Shown here piece after piece: positions 49,010 through 61,084 of a DNA stretch of 64,000 nucleotides. Both the position numbers and the translations under genes were made by a program. The notes beneath the pieces were generated by a model. It was not told the DNA's origin. It saw only the letters and a program-made list of their open reading frames with translations, and made no database searches. How positions within the stretch are numbered: position 1 is the first letter of the stretch; each line of letters opens with the position of its first letter. This DNA is from Suillus spraguei. Lineage: Eukaryota; Basidiomycota; Agaricomycetes; Boletales; Suillaceae. The DNA lies in contig JABCPU010000089.1 of assembly GCA_016800925.1 (NCBI GenBank), positions 1-64,000 of the forward strand. The letters run 5' to 3'.

Positions 49010-49620
49010 TATGGAATAAGTTGGGGCAACACCCTGTTTTATAGCTTCTCGCTGTTATTATCTATGATGAATATCACGTACATGGCCCAACCGGGACTCC
49101 GGATGTGAACGCGTAATGGATAGACCTGCCTACGGAAAGATCATACATATTACTGCATATTAGTTTTGCTTAATACATACTCGTGCATATTAGCCAATCA
49201 GGAGGCATGAATTACGTACGTCTCGGTTGAACACAACCGAGTGCTGTGTCAATGAAACTGTAAGCAAAAATTCATTCAGGCCGCACTATACCATGCAGGG
49301 AGATGAACAAACAGGTTCTGCTATTCTTAATATAGCGTGAACGCCATGGCCGCCGGCTCCATTGCGTCGACTGAACCAATTTGAAGTGAAAACAAAATCG
49401 AGCCGGTCTAAGTTGGTCCAAGGCATCAGTTTTAAGCCCGATTTGATTTTTATAGAATACCTCATGATGATCTCATCAAACTTCTGAAAAGAGCCGGGGT
49501 CACGTTGCAACTTCTCCGAGACGTCCTTATCGGTCAAAATAGGTACGGAATAAGACAGTCACGTACAAGCGGAAACGGGAAACTCCTGAACAGAAAACTC
49601 CATTACCATGGAGTTGTCAG
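49010..49620. repeat. Duplicated 5' flank of aquaglyceroporin 2
   Basis: Shares blocks with 56490-56900 and 63430-64000, including TATTAGCCAATCAG, AATTACGTACGTCTC/ACGCACGTCTC, the GGCCGCCGG...CACTGAACCAA region and AGCCGGG(G/A)TCACGTT. The three copies of this flank are parts of the same segmental duplication. Presumably contains the promoter. A CCAAT-type box is visible near 49190 (GCCAATCA). Confidence 0.75.
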
Positions 49621-50357
49621 TATCGGTGAATCTCGTCAGTGATGACGAGGTCCGGCAAAAGTAGAGACAACCAAAAACAAATAAATAGTTACCAAGGAGG
49701 CATGCATACCGCACTCGCGATCCTGAGGACCCTGACGAGCGATAACAACAGATCTTAAATCGGATACGACTCATGGGGGACACGCAGAAACCACCAAGGA
49801 AAGTTGTGTCACGATTTCACAACACACAAGATGGAACGTTGATATCGCATAAAACAGAACTGACGGGCGGTGGTAATCAGACTTGTGTGTGCAAAGATAT
49901 TAATTTGATCAAAACTCACGAACGCTACGGCAGTTACCGAATATATTGTCATGTTAGGTATTCCGACTAAAGCACGTAATGCAAGACGTATCTTTCAAAC
50001 AAAAAGTTATTTTTTCCGTCGAATCTGTGGTAGATCTGCAGTCAGCGTCCAGAAATGGTATTTGAAAAAAGCAATGGCGCGATGTGCGACAATGGGAAGC
50101 GCTACATTGAACGGCGCAACTAGTGTCTGACAGCGGAACGAACCGTTCATGCGTATAGAAGCCCGCAGAGGCTTTGCACGACAGTCATTATTTGGCTTCG
50201 TATTGATCTTCCGAGTGCCAAGCGGTGATAGTGTGATTACGTGGGAGGTACCCTGCACTATACTCGCCACACATCGTGGACTACTCGGGGAAAGAGAGGG
50301 ATGACTCAAAGCATTTACATACCCCACTTGAACGCCGCCATGAGATCAGCTTTCAAC
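49621..50357. other. Intergenic
   Basis: Downstream of the NTR2/GCFC gene and upstream of aquaglyceroporin 2; no supported gene. Confidence 0.4.
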
Positions 50358-53183
50358 TCAAAACGCCAAGGAATTTAAAGGCGCTTTCAGTGCGCGTAAT
50401 ACTTCGTGCGGCATTATGGCAACCATCTAAAAGATGTAGGGTTAGCCACGCAAACATCCGACATATCCGTCAATTACCTCTTGAGTTATTTCCTTTCCTC
50501 CAGCCTCCCACCCGCTTTCTGCAATTGGTAAAACTATATTGTTCATATGTCGGATGCAAAGGTCGTCAATGCCTAATTTTTCACCAGTATACTTGCGCCA
50601 TCGAATGAGTGTATCCAGAAACTTCGACGCATGGTGAAGTAGACGCCGACGGGCAGCAATCGCATCTGAATCAAAGACAGGGCGGTTGAGTGCCACAAAG
50701 GGAGCTATCAGAGACTCCGATGCTGATACAGAGCGTTCAAAAACGGAGTACACCGATTTCAATATCATCTAGATAATTGCGTTAGGATAGCAACTCATCC
50801 GCGGTGATTTTGAAGTATCCAGTCACCTGGAATTTGGGGTTGTCGCGTCCAATAGAAGCTTCCACTTGCTCTGCCAGGTTTATCATATGAGGCGTATCCG
50901 ATGCGGAATAAGAGTCAAGTGCGCCGGCTTCAACGACCCTGCAGATGAGGGGCACGACTGCCGTGGAAATCATCGCAGAAACCAAGTCATCATTCGGACC
51001 TGTATCCGGCTCCAGATCGTCATCATTATCTCCACAGTACTCGTGGAGTGAAGCACACCACGAAAATTCATCAAGGGTGCGTAAAGTCTGATACTGGTGG
51101 TAAATCAAACATCTCATGTCATAGAAGAATCAACGCACTTCGAAGGGGTTCCATCCGAGAAGTTCTAGTCGCACCCAGAACTCCCACGCACCGACGAGTC
51201 CGAGCCCACCCCATGCACCAGTATAGCTATCACCAAAGCGTCTACGCCATCCACCAAACCATTTGGCTAATCCCAAGCTCGGATCCCTGAACTCAGCTGC
51301 ACGCACATCAGATAATAAATCATGCCCATCATTGGCTATTCTTTCCATAGCACTTCGATAATCCATGGCTTCCGATGGGGGTAAAGAGGAGTCTGTCGAG
51401 TAGCCCTCTTCCCGGTCTGGTTGCGTTCTGATGGCCCTTATTTCGCGTTCACGTTCACGACGAAGTCGACGAGCTATTCGCGCGGCTTCTCGCTCACAGC
51501 GTATAATAGGAGTGTTTGCTCGAGGTAGAACTCGTCCCAAGTCATCCACCTCTTCAGATTGATCTGCGGTCGCCAAAAGAGAGCCAAAGATCAAGAACAG
51601 ATCATCCTGATTGTCCGCTTGGCGTCGCCGAGCGATTATTTCAGAGCGTTCTTTGACCACTGAAATATATTCATCCTCAAGCCTCTCCAACTTTGGAAAC
51701 TAAACATCCGTAAGATTTTGTTTGGTGTAAGATCAAGGATGATACTAACTTTCTCATCAAGAAATGTCGCCACACTTTCCACCCATTCCTTGAATGCAGC
51801 GAACCACGACCTTTTTGCTTCAGCTTTGGCAATCATCTCGCGTAGCTCTGTCTCACGGATATCCAATTGTTCTCGTTCATCAACCAGTGCTGTTGCTGCC
51901 TTCACATTTGTTGCATGGGACATAGTCATCGCAGTCAATGATTGAGACAGGCGGTCCATCGCCGGTTCAAGAGAGGGTATTGCAGTTGATGTAGGAACTT
52001 ATCCAAGGTTCCAATTAGTCACTAAAAACTCTAGGAAAACGCATAGCTTACTTGCGGCAGCCTTGTAGACCTGTTTTGCGGGAGATGTCTCGTGAGAAGT
52101 GGAGAATGGACCACCTCTCTTTAACTGTCCCCTTTCCCACTCCATGGTCTCCTCATCGTCCTCTTCGCTACCCTCACAATGTTAGTGAAATTCTCAGCAA
52201 GATGCTTATACATACGCATTTGCAATCATCTCTTGCATAGTATCCTTGCGCTTCGAAGCTTCAAGTTTTTTTGACTTCTTGCCCAGTGCAATGCGTTCTT
52301 GAGCGCTGGTATACTCCGCATACTCTGTCCTTTATCAGACTGGTGTTAAAAGGGCTGATATATAACATACCATCGTCTCCTTCTCCAAGCTCGTCCTCTT
52401 CGCGCATCAATCGACTTTCTGGATGTGGACCCTGCGGTACGGTATCACGTTTCGTGACAGACAGAGATATAAAATCATCTTCTGTACCATGAGTCCGCAT
52501 ACGCTCTCGTCTTTGTTTAGCCGATAGTATTGACGATTCCGAAGGAATCACTGTGTCAACATCAACTGCACGACTTTAGTAGTGAATAAGGCACTTAAAT
52601 AAGATCTCACTAGATATCTCAGTGGTTCCCATACTAGTTTCACCTGGGTCCATCGAAACGTCTGTTTCATAACCCTCAGCGATTGGGGCACGCCGCGACG
52701 AAGGCGTGCTTGCTTTCAGCTGTGAGAGGTAGGCCTGGTCATACACGGGTGCCCCATTAGAACGGGGAGCAATAGTAGCTTGATCCAGCGAGACAGGCAG
52801 TACATTCCTAATAAATCTCATGAACAAACAAACCAAATTCTACAGCAGTAGAGACATAGACGTACGCAGGATGAGCACTTAGGGATAATTTCTGACTAAG
52901 ATTTAATTTCTTCACTTGAAAGACTTCCCCATCTCCTGCCTAAAATCTTAAGTGGTAAACAAGAATTCAATAATATATGAAGTGACAATAAGACCTCCTC
53001 GTCACCGCCGAAACTGAGCGTAGACTTGGGCTTAGTGCGCTTGGCTTTGAGTTTGAGTCTAGACGCGAGGGCTATTGGTGACTCTTCGACGCTCTCTCCT
53101 TTCTCGGATGGGGTTTGTGATATATCTTCAGGTGACTTTTCCCTGCCCCTTGGAGCCAGCCTTGACTTGGGTTTTTTGAACAT
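50358..53183 (-). CDS. NTR2/GCFC (PAXBP1-like) splicing factor
   Basis: ATG 53181-53183 (MFKKPKSRLAPRGREKSPED), the start typical of NTR2/GCFC proteins, with SPIALASRLK and STLSFGGDEE at the end of exon 1. Later exons carry DQAYLSQLKASTPSSRRA, KQRRERMRTHG...DDFISLSV, a coiled coil (DEREQLDIRETELREMIAKAE, 51840-51900), RRFGDSYTGAWGGLGLVGAWEFWVRLELLGWNP across 51140-51240 (GCFC core), and a C-terminal helical region. The end is SLAF-TGA at 50358-50360. About eight exons with clean joins where tested. Expected nuclear role: spliceosome disassembly with the Prp43/NTR complex. Its first exon is partly duplicated at 56890-57206. Confidence 0.85.
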
Positions 53184-53278
53184 TACGGATGAATTTGTGG
53201 ATTAGATGGAAGAGCGCTAACGATCCCAGGACAAGCCAAGGCTGAATCTTCTCACGCCGTCTACTTTCATCATACTAC

Positions 53279-54992
53279 ATGTCTACTACAACAGTCAATC
53301 CAAGTTAACAACATCTGCGGTCTAACCGTCCTCTTCTGTGAGCGCAACTCGAAATTCTATTGCGTTAGACGACGAAGATAATATAAACCTCTCAATGCTA
53401 GAATATGCTTTGGGCTATGGTAAAGGGTGCGTCCGCTCTCACTGGCATAGGTCATTACATTGACCTTACTCTACAATCCGATTTTTTGATACTCCGTCCG
53501 ATAAAGCTGATGAGGACGACATTTATTGGGGTGAACCGGAATCTACCTCGAGGTGTCGCAAGAAGAAACCAAATAAACAGCATAAATTACCTCGGTTGCA
53601 AGCGGCGGACATAGTCACCCTGTGCGTCATTCTTTCTAGTTCGTTGCTATGTCTCGTGTCGTTAGAGTATTTCAACATAGGAATTGATTATTATATAGTC
53701 CGCGGATCGGTTACATTGATAACTCTTCCGGCCGTGGCCTTTCTTCAGATAACGAAGAGGACTCACAGAGAACACACCGAAGGTCTCACGTAACGATACG
53801 TCCCCCCTCAAACGTAGTCGCTCAAGATCTATTACACCACCCCCGCAACTTCCTATAGTACCTATGCACCAACTCAATAATGTAAGGGCATTGGTCAGAT
53901 TGCGCGAAATCACTTTGGGCGAGACTTGTATCACCTCATAAAGACTTACCAGACAAGTGTTTGCTGTTGCACCACCTCGCTCCCCCTCACCAATTCAAAT
54001 TCTCGATGACCCAACGGATACTTCTGACTTGAATCCGGGGCTCGCAAAATTTGCCTAGGAAGTTCGCAGAAGGCTGTAGCAGCCAAGAACGCGCCAGAAC
54101 AAAGCGGTGGCCCTGAGTTAGTTATCATCAAGGTCCAATGGCAGTTTCATCCACTGAACACAGCTGGCGCAAGGAGCATTAAGACGAAAAAAGTGCGTGT
54201 CTTTGCCAACTAACAGTACCACTAATGGTACTGACCACCACTAGCATGACACATTCAGTACTTATTTGAGGAATTGGCAGACTTGGCCGCTGTCTCGGTA
54301 GATCATCTTGTCGTCAGTCGCAACGGAAAACGTTTGTTTGTTTCAGGCAACCTCACTGCCTTCGAATTTAGGCAGAAGGAGAGCTCGGTGCATGGGCGCG
54401 AAACTGAAACTGAAATCCTTTATTGGAAGCATGTGATCAAACAACGTGAGATTACATGCTGCATCAACAGGCGATCAGTCATCGAATAATTCACCATCTC
54501 CAGAAAGAGAATCAGACGCAGACAGCCGGAAGCCGAGTCCACTGGCGGCGACAAAATCAAGCCTGTGCTCAGGTCCGCGGCTACCGGGGACAACGTTTCT
54601 CTCTTTCTTTCTTGATTTCAATTTCTGTCCTTTGCAGAGTTGTACTTTATGTAGGACACTGCTTTCTAGTCTAAGGGACCCCCGGTGTCCCGTTTACATC
54701 TCCGAGTGCGTGAATGCCCTGATGTGGAGCGCACTCCCATCAGCCCGCCGTTCCCGCCGGCGAGGACAACGTTAATATTACAGTTTGACCTACAAGGTGT
54801 AAATAAATTGTCAAGGCATTTCTCAAGACAACCGGTCTATCTGATCGATACCCTGTTTCTCTTTCGAAGGACTGGCGGACAGCGCAAGTGATGCTTCAGC
54901 TAATGGTTGACGCTGATAAGATGACAGGTGACGTGGAAATCAGAGAGGCAGACCTAGATGATGGAGATTTGGTCGAAGTTGTTGGATTGTGA
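53279..54992 (+). pseudogene. RAD60-SLD (SUMO-like domain) protein gene, decayed
   Basis: Start unresolved; ATG 53279 is a candidate, divergent from the NTR2 gene 95 bp away. Recognisable pieces are SIALDDEDNINLSMLEYALG, KADEDDIYWGEPEST and RSRSITPPPQLPIVPMHQLNN. The first SUMO-like domain follows (VIIKVQWQFHPLN, then YLFEELADLAAVSVDHLVVS with NGKRLFVSG). The second is GGDKIKPVLRSAATGDNVS and IVKAFLKTTGLSDRYP, ending LQLMVDADKM and EADLDDGDLVEVVGL-TGA at 54990. It is broken by TGA 54786-54788 and TAA 54804-54806. A 166-bp insertion between 10-bp direct repeats (54588-54597, 54764-54773) splits the second domain. Intact relatives (Rad60/Esc2 type) act in genome stability with SUMO. Confidence 0.7.
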
Positions 54993-55063
54993 TTGCACTG
55001 ATACTATCATTCAACAGGAAAATCACCAGCGTCCTTACGAGCATTATTCAATCATCAGGATCA

Positions 55064-56462
55064 TCAAACTGTTTCTGCAACTCCACGAGGTTTATCCCGG
55101 TGAGCGCACGAGTGTAGGTGATGCCTTTCAGCCTCTTCACTCCTATATGCAAACGAAACTTATTAATATACATGTCATACACAAACATCAAAACGTACGG
55201 CTTGTTCGTGATACTGTCGGAACCCCTGTAAAGCATAGCATCATAGAAGAATGCAGCCATAATCATGCCAAAAATTGGACCAAGGATTGGGCACCAGAGC
55301 CAATACTGATTCCTGAAGTTGAAGACTGCGCTACCATACCCAACCATGGCAGTAAGGATACGGGGGCCGAGGTCACGAGTGGGGTTAAGGGCTGGTCCAG
55401 TGTCCATGCCAAGAGCCGAACCAATGCCAAGGAGTATGAAAAATATTGCAACAGGAACAACACCAGGAGGGGCAGGACCATTTTTTTTATCCGTGGCCAT
55501 GAAAATTCCGGTAATGAGTATAGCAGACCCTGTAAACTATATAAGTTGTGAGTATGTATTCGATTAAAGACTGTTAGTTGTGGATGGGCTCACTTCAGCG
55601 AAGAAGGCGGAGACTGAAGGAAGGTAGTCGGCCTAGATACAATTGAGTCGGAGGAAATCATGCCAAAAAAGGTCTAAATTTACCGCGTAGGTCGCAAAAA
55701 GGTTACCAGTCACAGAAACTGTACGAATATTATAACCCCCTTCGACGATGCTGATCGCGTGGAAGTAAGTAGCGTAGGCTACACCTGCCCCACATAAGGC
55801 CCCCAGGAATTGCGCAAGAATATAGATGGGAACTCTTTTCCAGGGGAACCCGCGGACAGTAGCAAATGCAATAGTGACCTTACTGGTAGTCAGCATAAAT
55901 AATTACATGCAAAATATTGATGAGTGGGTACCGCAGGGTTCAAATGACCACCTGAGTAGTTCGCAGAGATCCATACACCGAGTGACAGTCCTGATCAGCT
56001 CGTAAGGAAGATGTCGACACACAAAGATAAATGTTCACTCACCAACAGCCCAAGAGAGGTTAGACGTGACAACATTCTTTGAAGAAGTATCAGTGAGCTT
56101 CAATCCATCCACCACTTTCGATGCATCGGACTCACCCCCGCTGGACTCGCAGACACATTTTTATTGGCGGAAAGATTTGCCTGGCAATTACCACCACACC
56201 CAAGCAAGCATAGAATGAAGGCGCCCATGAACTCGGCTGCAGGTGCGGAGATGTGCTCCCTGCAACAGGTCCTGTCAGCTACTGTTAATATTTTGAGGAC
56301 ATGTAAGTACTACCTGATCTTTGACCATCGGTTAGGGTACCGAGAACATTGTTCACAGTCAGCGAAGTCAACGACGCCGAGGGCAGAGACATCGTTGGGT
56401 CGAGTTGCATAAGAGTTGTTCGATGTCTCGGAGTGACAAGGCTTTTCGATGATATCCGTCAT
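55064..56462 (-). CDS. Aquaglyceroporin 3
   Basis: ATG 56462 (MTDIIEKPCH). Same exon structure as copy 2: EHISAPAAEFMGAFILCLLGCG, GVWISANYSGGHLNPA, VTIAFATVRGFPWKRVPIYILA, LNPTRDLGPRILTAMVGYG and YWLWCPILGPIFGMIMAAFF. The second NPA box reads N-P-T instead of N-P-A, a change of a pore-lining loop residue; the Asp of the glycerol type is kept. The spliced stop is at 55064, 72 bp from the convergent RAD60-SLD end. Confidence 0.88.
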
Positions 56463-56489
56463 CGTGTGCTGAGAAAGGAAGGGCAGAAG

Positions 56490-56890
56490 GAAGTGCTAAA
56501 GCTCCTGTAGAATAAGAGTCTCCTTATCTATGATGAGTATCACGTACATAGACCTGCTTGCGGAAAGATCAGATATATTATCCAGGCATATTAGTTTTGC
56601 TTAGCACTGCATACTTGTGCTTATCAGCCAATCGAAGGCATGAATGACGCGCGTCTCTTGATTCTCGATTGAGTATAACCGCGTGAGCTCTGTGTCAACG
56701 AAACTGTAAGCAAACTTTGAAACGCATTCTGGACGACTGAACCACCTAACGAAGTGCAAATAAAATCGAGCCGATCTAAGTTCAATTGGTCCGACATCAG
56801 GGTTAGGCCCGATTTGTTTTGATGTGGCAGTACCTCATAATGAAAGGACAGGTTCAAAGGTCCTTATGACTCATCTGTCAGAATCATTAC
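56490..56890. repeat. Duplicated 5' flank of aquaglyceroporin 3
   Basis: Copy of the flanks at 49010 and 63430, somewhat shortened. The similarity stops after GAATAAGACAGTCACG near 56909, where the NTR2-derived fragment begins. Confidence 0.72.
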
Positions 56891-56909
56891 GAATAAGACA
56901 GTCACGACT

Positions 56910-57206
56910 CAGGGACAGTTTTTTTTTCCAAGATTTCGATTTGATTTCTTCGCTTGAAAAACTTCCCCATCTCATCTTGAGTGGTAAAAGTGAATCCAAT
57001 AGTACATGAAGTGACAACACGAACCCCCTCGTCACCGCCGAAACTGAGCGTAAACTTTAGCTTGGCGTTGTGCAGGTGCTTGAGTCTAAACGCGAGGATT
57101 ATTGGCGACTCTTCGACGCCCTCCCCTTTCTCGAATGTGGTTTGCAATATGTCTTCAGGTAACTTTTCCCTGCCCCTTGGAGGCAGCCTTGACTTGGGCT
57201 TTTTGA
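56910..57206 (-). pseudogene. Partial duplicate of the first exon of the NTR2/GCFC gene
   Basis: ATG 57206 opens MFKKPKSRLPPRGREKLPED and continues through SPIILAFRLK and KFTLSFGGDE, matching the exon-1 product of the gene at 53183. It then runs through the original first intron and into a piece of exon 2 (EMGKFFKRRNQIE, from GATGGGGAAG). No further NTR2 exons follow. The fragment is fused to the aquaglyceroporin 3 upstream flank. Confidence 0.85.
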
Positions 57207-57677
57207 ACATTACGGATGAATTTGCGAATTGGATCCCCAAGCCCCACATTAGAACACCCCATTCGTATTTGCACTCCGACCCAAATGGTTTTCCGGCAGT
57301 CTCCGTCTGCCCTGGCATCTGACAATCGTGCTCTGTTCGCTCATTCTAATAGGGGAGTTCACAGTTGCGTTGTTTAGGCGTTTTTCGCCCGTTGTTCAGA
57401 AAAGTTTTGAGGCCTGAAAAAAAAAAAAAACACTGAAAAACGTTGGTTGACTGTGATAACCCTGTTGTTCGCACCCTGGTCAGCAAATTTGTCGCGTCTC
57501 TTGAAAGGGTTGCCGAGTCTGCCAATACGGCAACAAACATTATATAATCCATGCAGGTGGCCGCAAAATGTATGCCTTGTTCTCGCCACATTCTTATATG
57601 CCTTACTAACCAACATCGACCGCACAGATGTTGAAGACAAACTCTCAAGATCACCCCTAATGATGTTTTGTGCATGG
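57207..57677. other. Unassigned sequence
   Basis: Contains an A13 run at about 57418-57430. Frames across it (for example 57346-57783 minus) show no known motif. Confidence 0.35.
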
Positions 57678-58160
57678 TGTTACAAACTGGGGTGGCATCA
57701 CCAGCGACAGTGAAAAGACACAGTTGGTCAGCTGGGAAGTTAGTTCTACTAGTTTTAAAAGAGAACGAGGACAGTGAGTACAAGGACGAAGTCCAAGTAC
57801 AATCAATGGTTCAGTCTTTAAGAGTAGCAACTCTTCAAGACAATCGAGAATAGAGACTAAGGCTAAGGAGTGCTTAGACTTGGAGACAATTCAGATGACT
57901 TAGGTTGGAGACCTAAGCAAAGGATATTTCCAGGTAAAACCCAGTAAGATTAAAGTAAAGAATACAAGTGTAATACAATGTGCGTAAATAAGCCAATATG
58001 TGCACACGGACCAAGAGAGACGTGAGAATGTAAGTGCATATCCCAAGTAGGAAGGCAACTATAGTACAACCATGTTGAACGTATAAGTCAATCAAGTAAC
58101 CATATCACGTGATATACAAAGCGAGAGAGAAAATGAATAGGGGTATGTACGACTGTAACA
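57678..58160 (-). mobile_element. Solo LTR, family A (483 bp)
   Basis: In reverse orientation to the other copies: TGTTAC at 57678 and CTGTAACA ending 58160. A perfect 5-bp target duplication CATGG flanks it (57673-57677 and 58161-58165). No internal region. Confidence 0.93.
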
Positions 58161-58604
58161 CATGGTATACAACAGCTAAATGGCAGGGTCTATAAGTTGA
58201 ATCTGAATTAAAATATAGTCAGTATGTGAATAACATACCATATGTTACAAAAACACTCTTGTGCCCCTACTATCATTTTTTCCTCCTATGCATTGCCATC
58301 TACTCTTGTCCCGATGAGGCCCCCACACTCATTCTCCGCTACCTCATCTGGCTCACCCTCATCACACCATATGTGGCCTATGCCTGCCTTCTCTATCATC
58401 ATCACTAAGCACTCACCCTCCATGCATGTGTCGCCTTCTTAGTGCACTTTGTGCTCACTTTTATCCTTTGTGCTTCATACGTGCTCATTCCCACGCCTCG
58501 TGCTTCATGCGCACTCTTTGGGTTTCATGCTTTCCTTTGCATTTCAAATATGCACTATCCCTTGGTTCACTCAAGTGACTTATTGGCTCTCAGACTACGA
58601 CCAG
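58161..58604. other. Non-coding, pyrimidine-rich
   Basis: Recurring TTTGTGC / GTGCTCA words; no gene supported. Confidence 0.35.
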
Positions 58605-59452
58605 TGTAGCGAGAAAAGTCACACTGACCGTCAAAACCCTGTTTTTGACAAGTGTCTCATTAACGTCTGCGGTGGCAACCGAAGAATTTCCTTATAGCAA
58701 GGAAATAGCCTTTTCACTCTGCTAAGGCGGAACCGTTCTTCTCCCATGAACCCTTACCAGATCCTCGCACCGATGCCCTCATGTCCTGTCCAATTCCGTC
58801 TAGAATCCATTGGTGCATAGTTACCTCGCTTCTGCCATTACTAAATCTACAGCAGGATTTACCTTACATCTCAAGGGGCCGCTGCACACTGTGTGCCTCT
58901 TTATTAAATACCCTATTTATTTTCCTTCTCGCTACCAGACTCGCATAATTATCTCATACATGCTCGCATATGTTAAAAAGGACTCAAGATACATACCATT
59001 ACTTTTACTTCCCATTACATCCCTTCACTAGGACTTAGTATCTGAAATGCTCGCTAGTCACAATCCATTTGCTTTGGAACTGTCACGAATTCCAAATACA
59101 AATCATTACTCTTTCCTCAATTTCCCTAAAGCGTCTAAACCCAGCGCTAAGACAAACACAAACTCCATTGAAATCCCTATAACCGCTTCTATAACCGAAC
59201 TTCCTGATGAAGATGAAGAGATCTTTTATGATGCTATCGGATAAGATAAGATAAGATAGTGTCATGTGATCTTAGAACCTTCTAGAATATGATGTCATAA
59301 CAATGTCACAATCATCACATCGTACGATTCTCATTTCTATTTTATGATTGGCTAGTAGTTTCAAACTCAGTTTATATCTCAGTTTCAATATGTGTATATA
59401 GTTAGCTAGTTTCGCTGTAGTAGTTCTTTAGTTCAAACCTCTTGTATCTACA
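58605..59452 (+). mobile_element. LTR, family B (about 848 bp)
   Basis: Begins TGTAGCGAGAAAAGTC and aligns with the reverse complement of 8576-9529, for example ATCCATTGGTGCATAG near 58810 and GTTAAAAAGGACTC near 58973. It ends CTTGTATCTACA at 59452. TATA-like elements lie near 59371 and 59396, consistent with plus orientation. No target duplication is found across its ends (CCAG on the left, CTTG on the right). It may be the 5' LTR of a longer, truncated element. Confidence 0.72.
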
Positions 59453-60830
59453 CTTGTAGCAATCCAAGACGTCCTTGCTCTTCTTTTCCTCTGTGATAAC
59501 CTTAGTTTGAGTCCTAGTCTCTGCCCTAGTGTTAATTCGTTTTGTGGGTTGTGACAGGAACTCTCCTCCATTCGAACATCACTCTTAGATTTAACTGCCG
59601 GTAACTTTACCGCTTGAAGTACCGCGTGACTTTCGACTTCGCTACTCATAACTGGACCGCGGCCAGTGATCTTGCTGGGTCGTTTTCTCTCTCACCTGCA
59701 TTCTAGCTCATACGGAGTTGCCGCTACCACCACCGCACCGCCAGTAGTAATAATATATTGTCTCGCTCAAGTAACTTCATTCTTGCTCTCACTAGCTAAC
59801 CATTGCAGCTATCCTTACCACGTGAGTACCGCTGACATCGCGCTAGTACCACCGCTAACCTCGGAAGTCGCAATTCTCATTGCCTTATTAGTACTTCCTT
59901 GTTTCCTTCGCACTAACTTAGAAGGAATTGCTTCTATTGCAGTCCTCTTGGGTCAAACATCTCACTCACACCTTCAGTAGGATTAACGCTGCGCTTATAC
60001 TTAGACCAGTGCTAGTTTCTTTGTTTCACTGGTATCGTCCTTTGCTTTATCTCTTTCCATTTGTTATCTTTCTTGATTCGTGCATTGCCTCATTGGCTCT
60101 TACCCTTTATACCTTCAGCTCCGCACCTATAACTCCCTTTCACACATGTGTGCTTTCATTGGTTCATATGCCTCTGACTCATTCACAAGCATGCATCCTT
60201 CTATTGGCTATCTGACCTCATACTTAATTCAGCGATACTTATGTATTCATGCTCCGCTTCAATATTACATATAAATACACGCAGATAGCCTTGTACTTCT
60301 TTATTTTGAATCTACTTCATCTTTGACCCTGAACTTTCTTTCAATAAGTTTCAATAAGCTTATTGTCTATACTTCAACTTCTTAGAAGCTCATCACTTCT
60401 AAGTCTATTTGATCATCGTAGAACCCGTCGCTGAGACATGGTTGTGAGACAGCACATCATGCCTACCTCCAACCCAACACAACTAGCACACTCCGCACTA
60501 GGCAACCAATACACACAAGCTGCCACTCTTTATAGAGCACTCATTGCAGACACCACTCAAGTTCCTTAGTGCCTGGCTAGGTCACTAACACCATATGAGC
60601 CAGACCCAAAAACATTGCCAAGTCTAAATCTACTATTGACTCAAATGGGGACCTTGTTCATGATATAAAAGTGACAGAAATACAACAGTAAAAATGAACA
60701 AGAGAGTGAGAGTCTGAGAGCCATGTTTTCAAGCTGGTTAAAGCTGGCTCAAGCCATGATTCTTAATTTTTTGGGTTGGAGCTGGTTGAATGTGGTTTGT
60801 GTGACTAGCAGACTGCATTAAATTCGAACC
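59453..60830. other. Possible retroelement internal or second-LTR remnant
   Basis: Pyrimidine-rich on the plus strand, with LTR-like words (AGAACCTT, TAGAAGCTCATCACTTCTAAG near 60384-60404) and a TATAAATAC element near 60271. A 73-codon minus-strand frame (59428-59649, MSSEVESHAVLQAV...) has no known domain. No reverse transcriptase, protease or integrase motif was found. Confidence 0.35.
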
Positions 60831-60953
60831 AGTGACTCAGTTTGCATTGGACAGCCAAACTACTGGTAAACCAGGGAAGACCGAGCCCAAGTGGACCAGA
60901 ACCGAGCTACAGCATTACTACTTGATACCCATCCTGATACCTGTCCCTGTCAG

Positions 60954-60995
60954 TACCTGTACCTGTCGGTACCCATGGGTACACAGGTACAGGTA
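60954..60995. repeat. Near-perfect 42-bp palindrome in a TACCTG/GGTAC-rich patch
   Basis: TACCTGTACCTGT (60954-60966) pairs with ACAGGTACAGGTA (60983-60995) around the palindrome GTACCCATGGGTAC, leaving a 2-nt bulge. It lies in a 150-bp patch of TACCTGT/ACAGGTA words. Confidence 0.75.
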
Positions 60996-61084
60996 TATTG
61001 CGGGTACAGGTATGGGTAGAGCTCTTGATACCTGTGGGTATACCTGTGCTGATGCCTACAGGGAAGTGTCTTTCAAACATGTAC

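Noticed and set aside
59428..59649. Minus-strand 73-codon ORF as a retroelement gag start
   Set aside because: No zinc knuckle or other gag motif, and its orientation conflicts with the plus-oriented LTR next to it.
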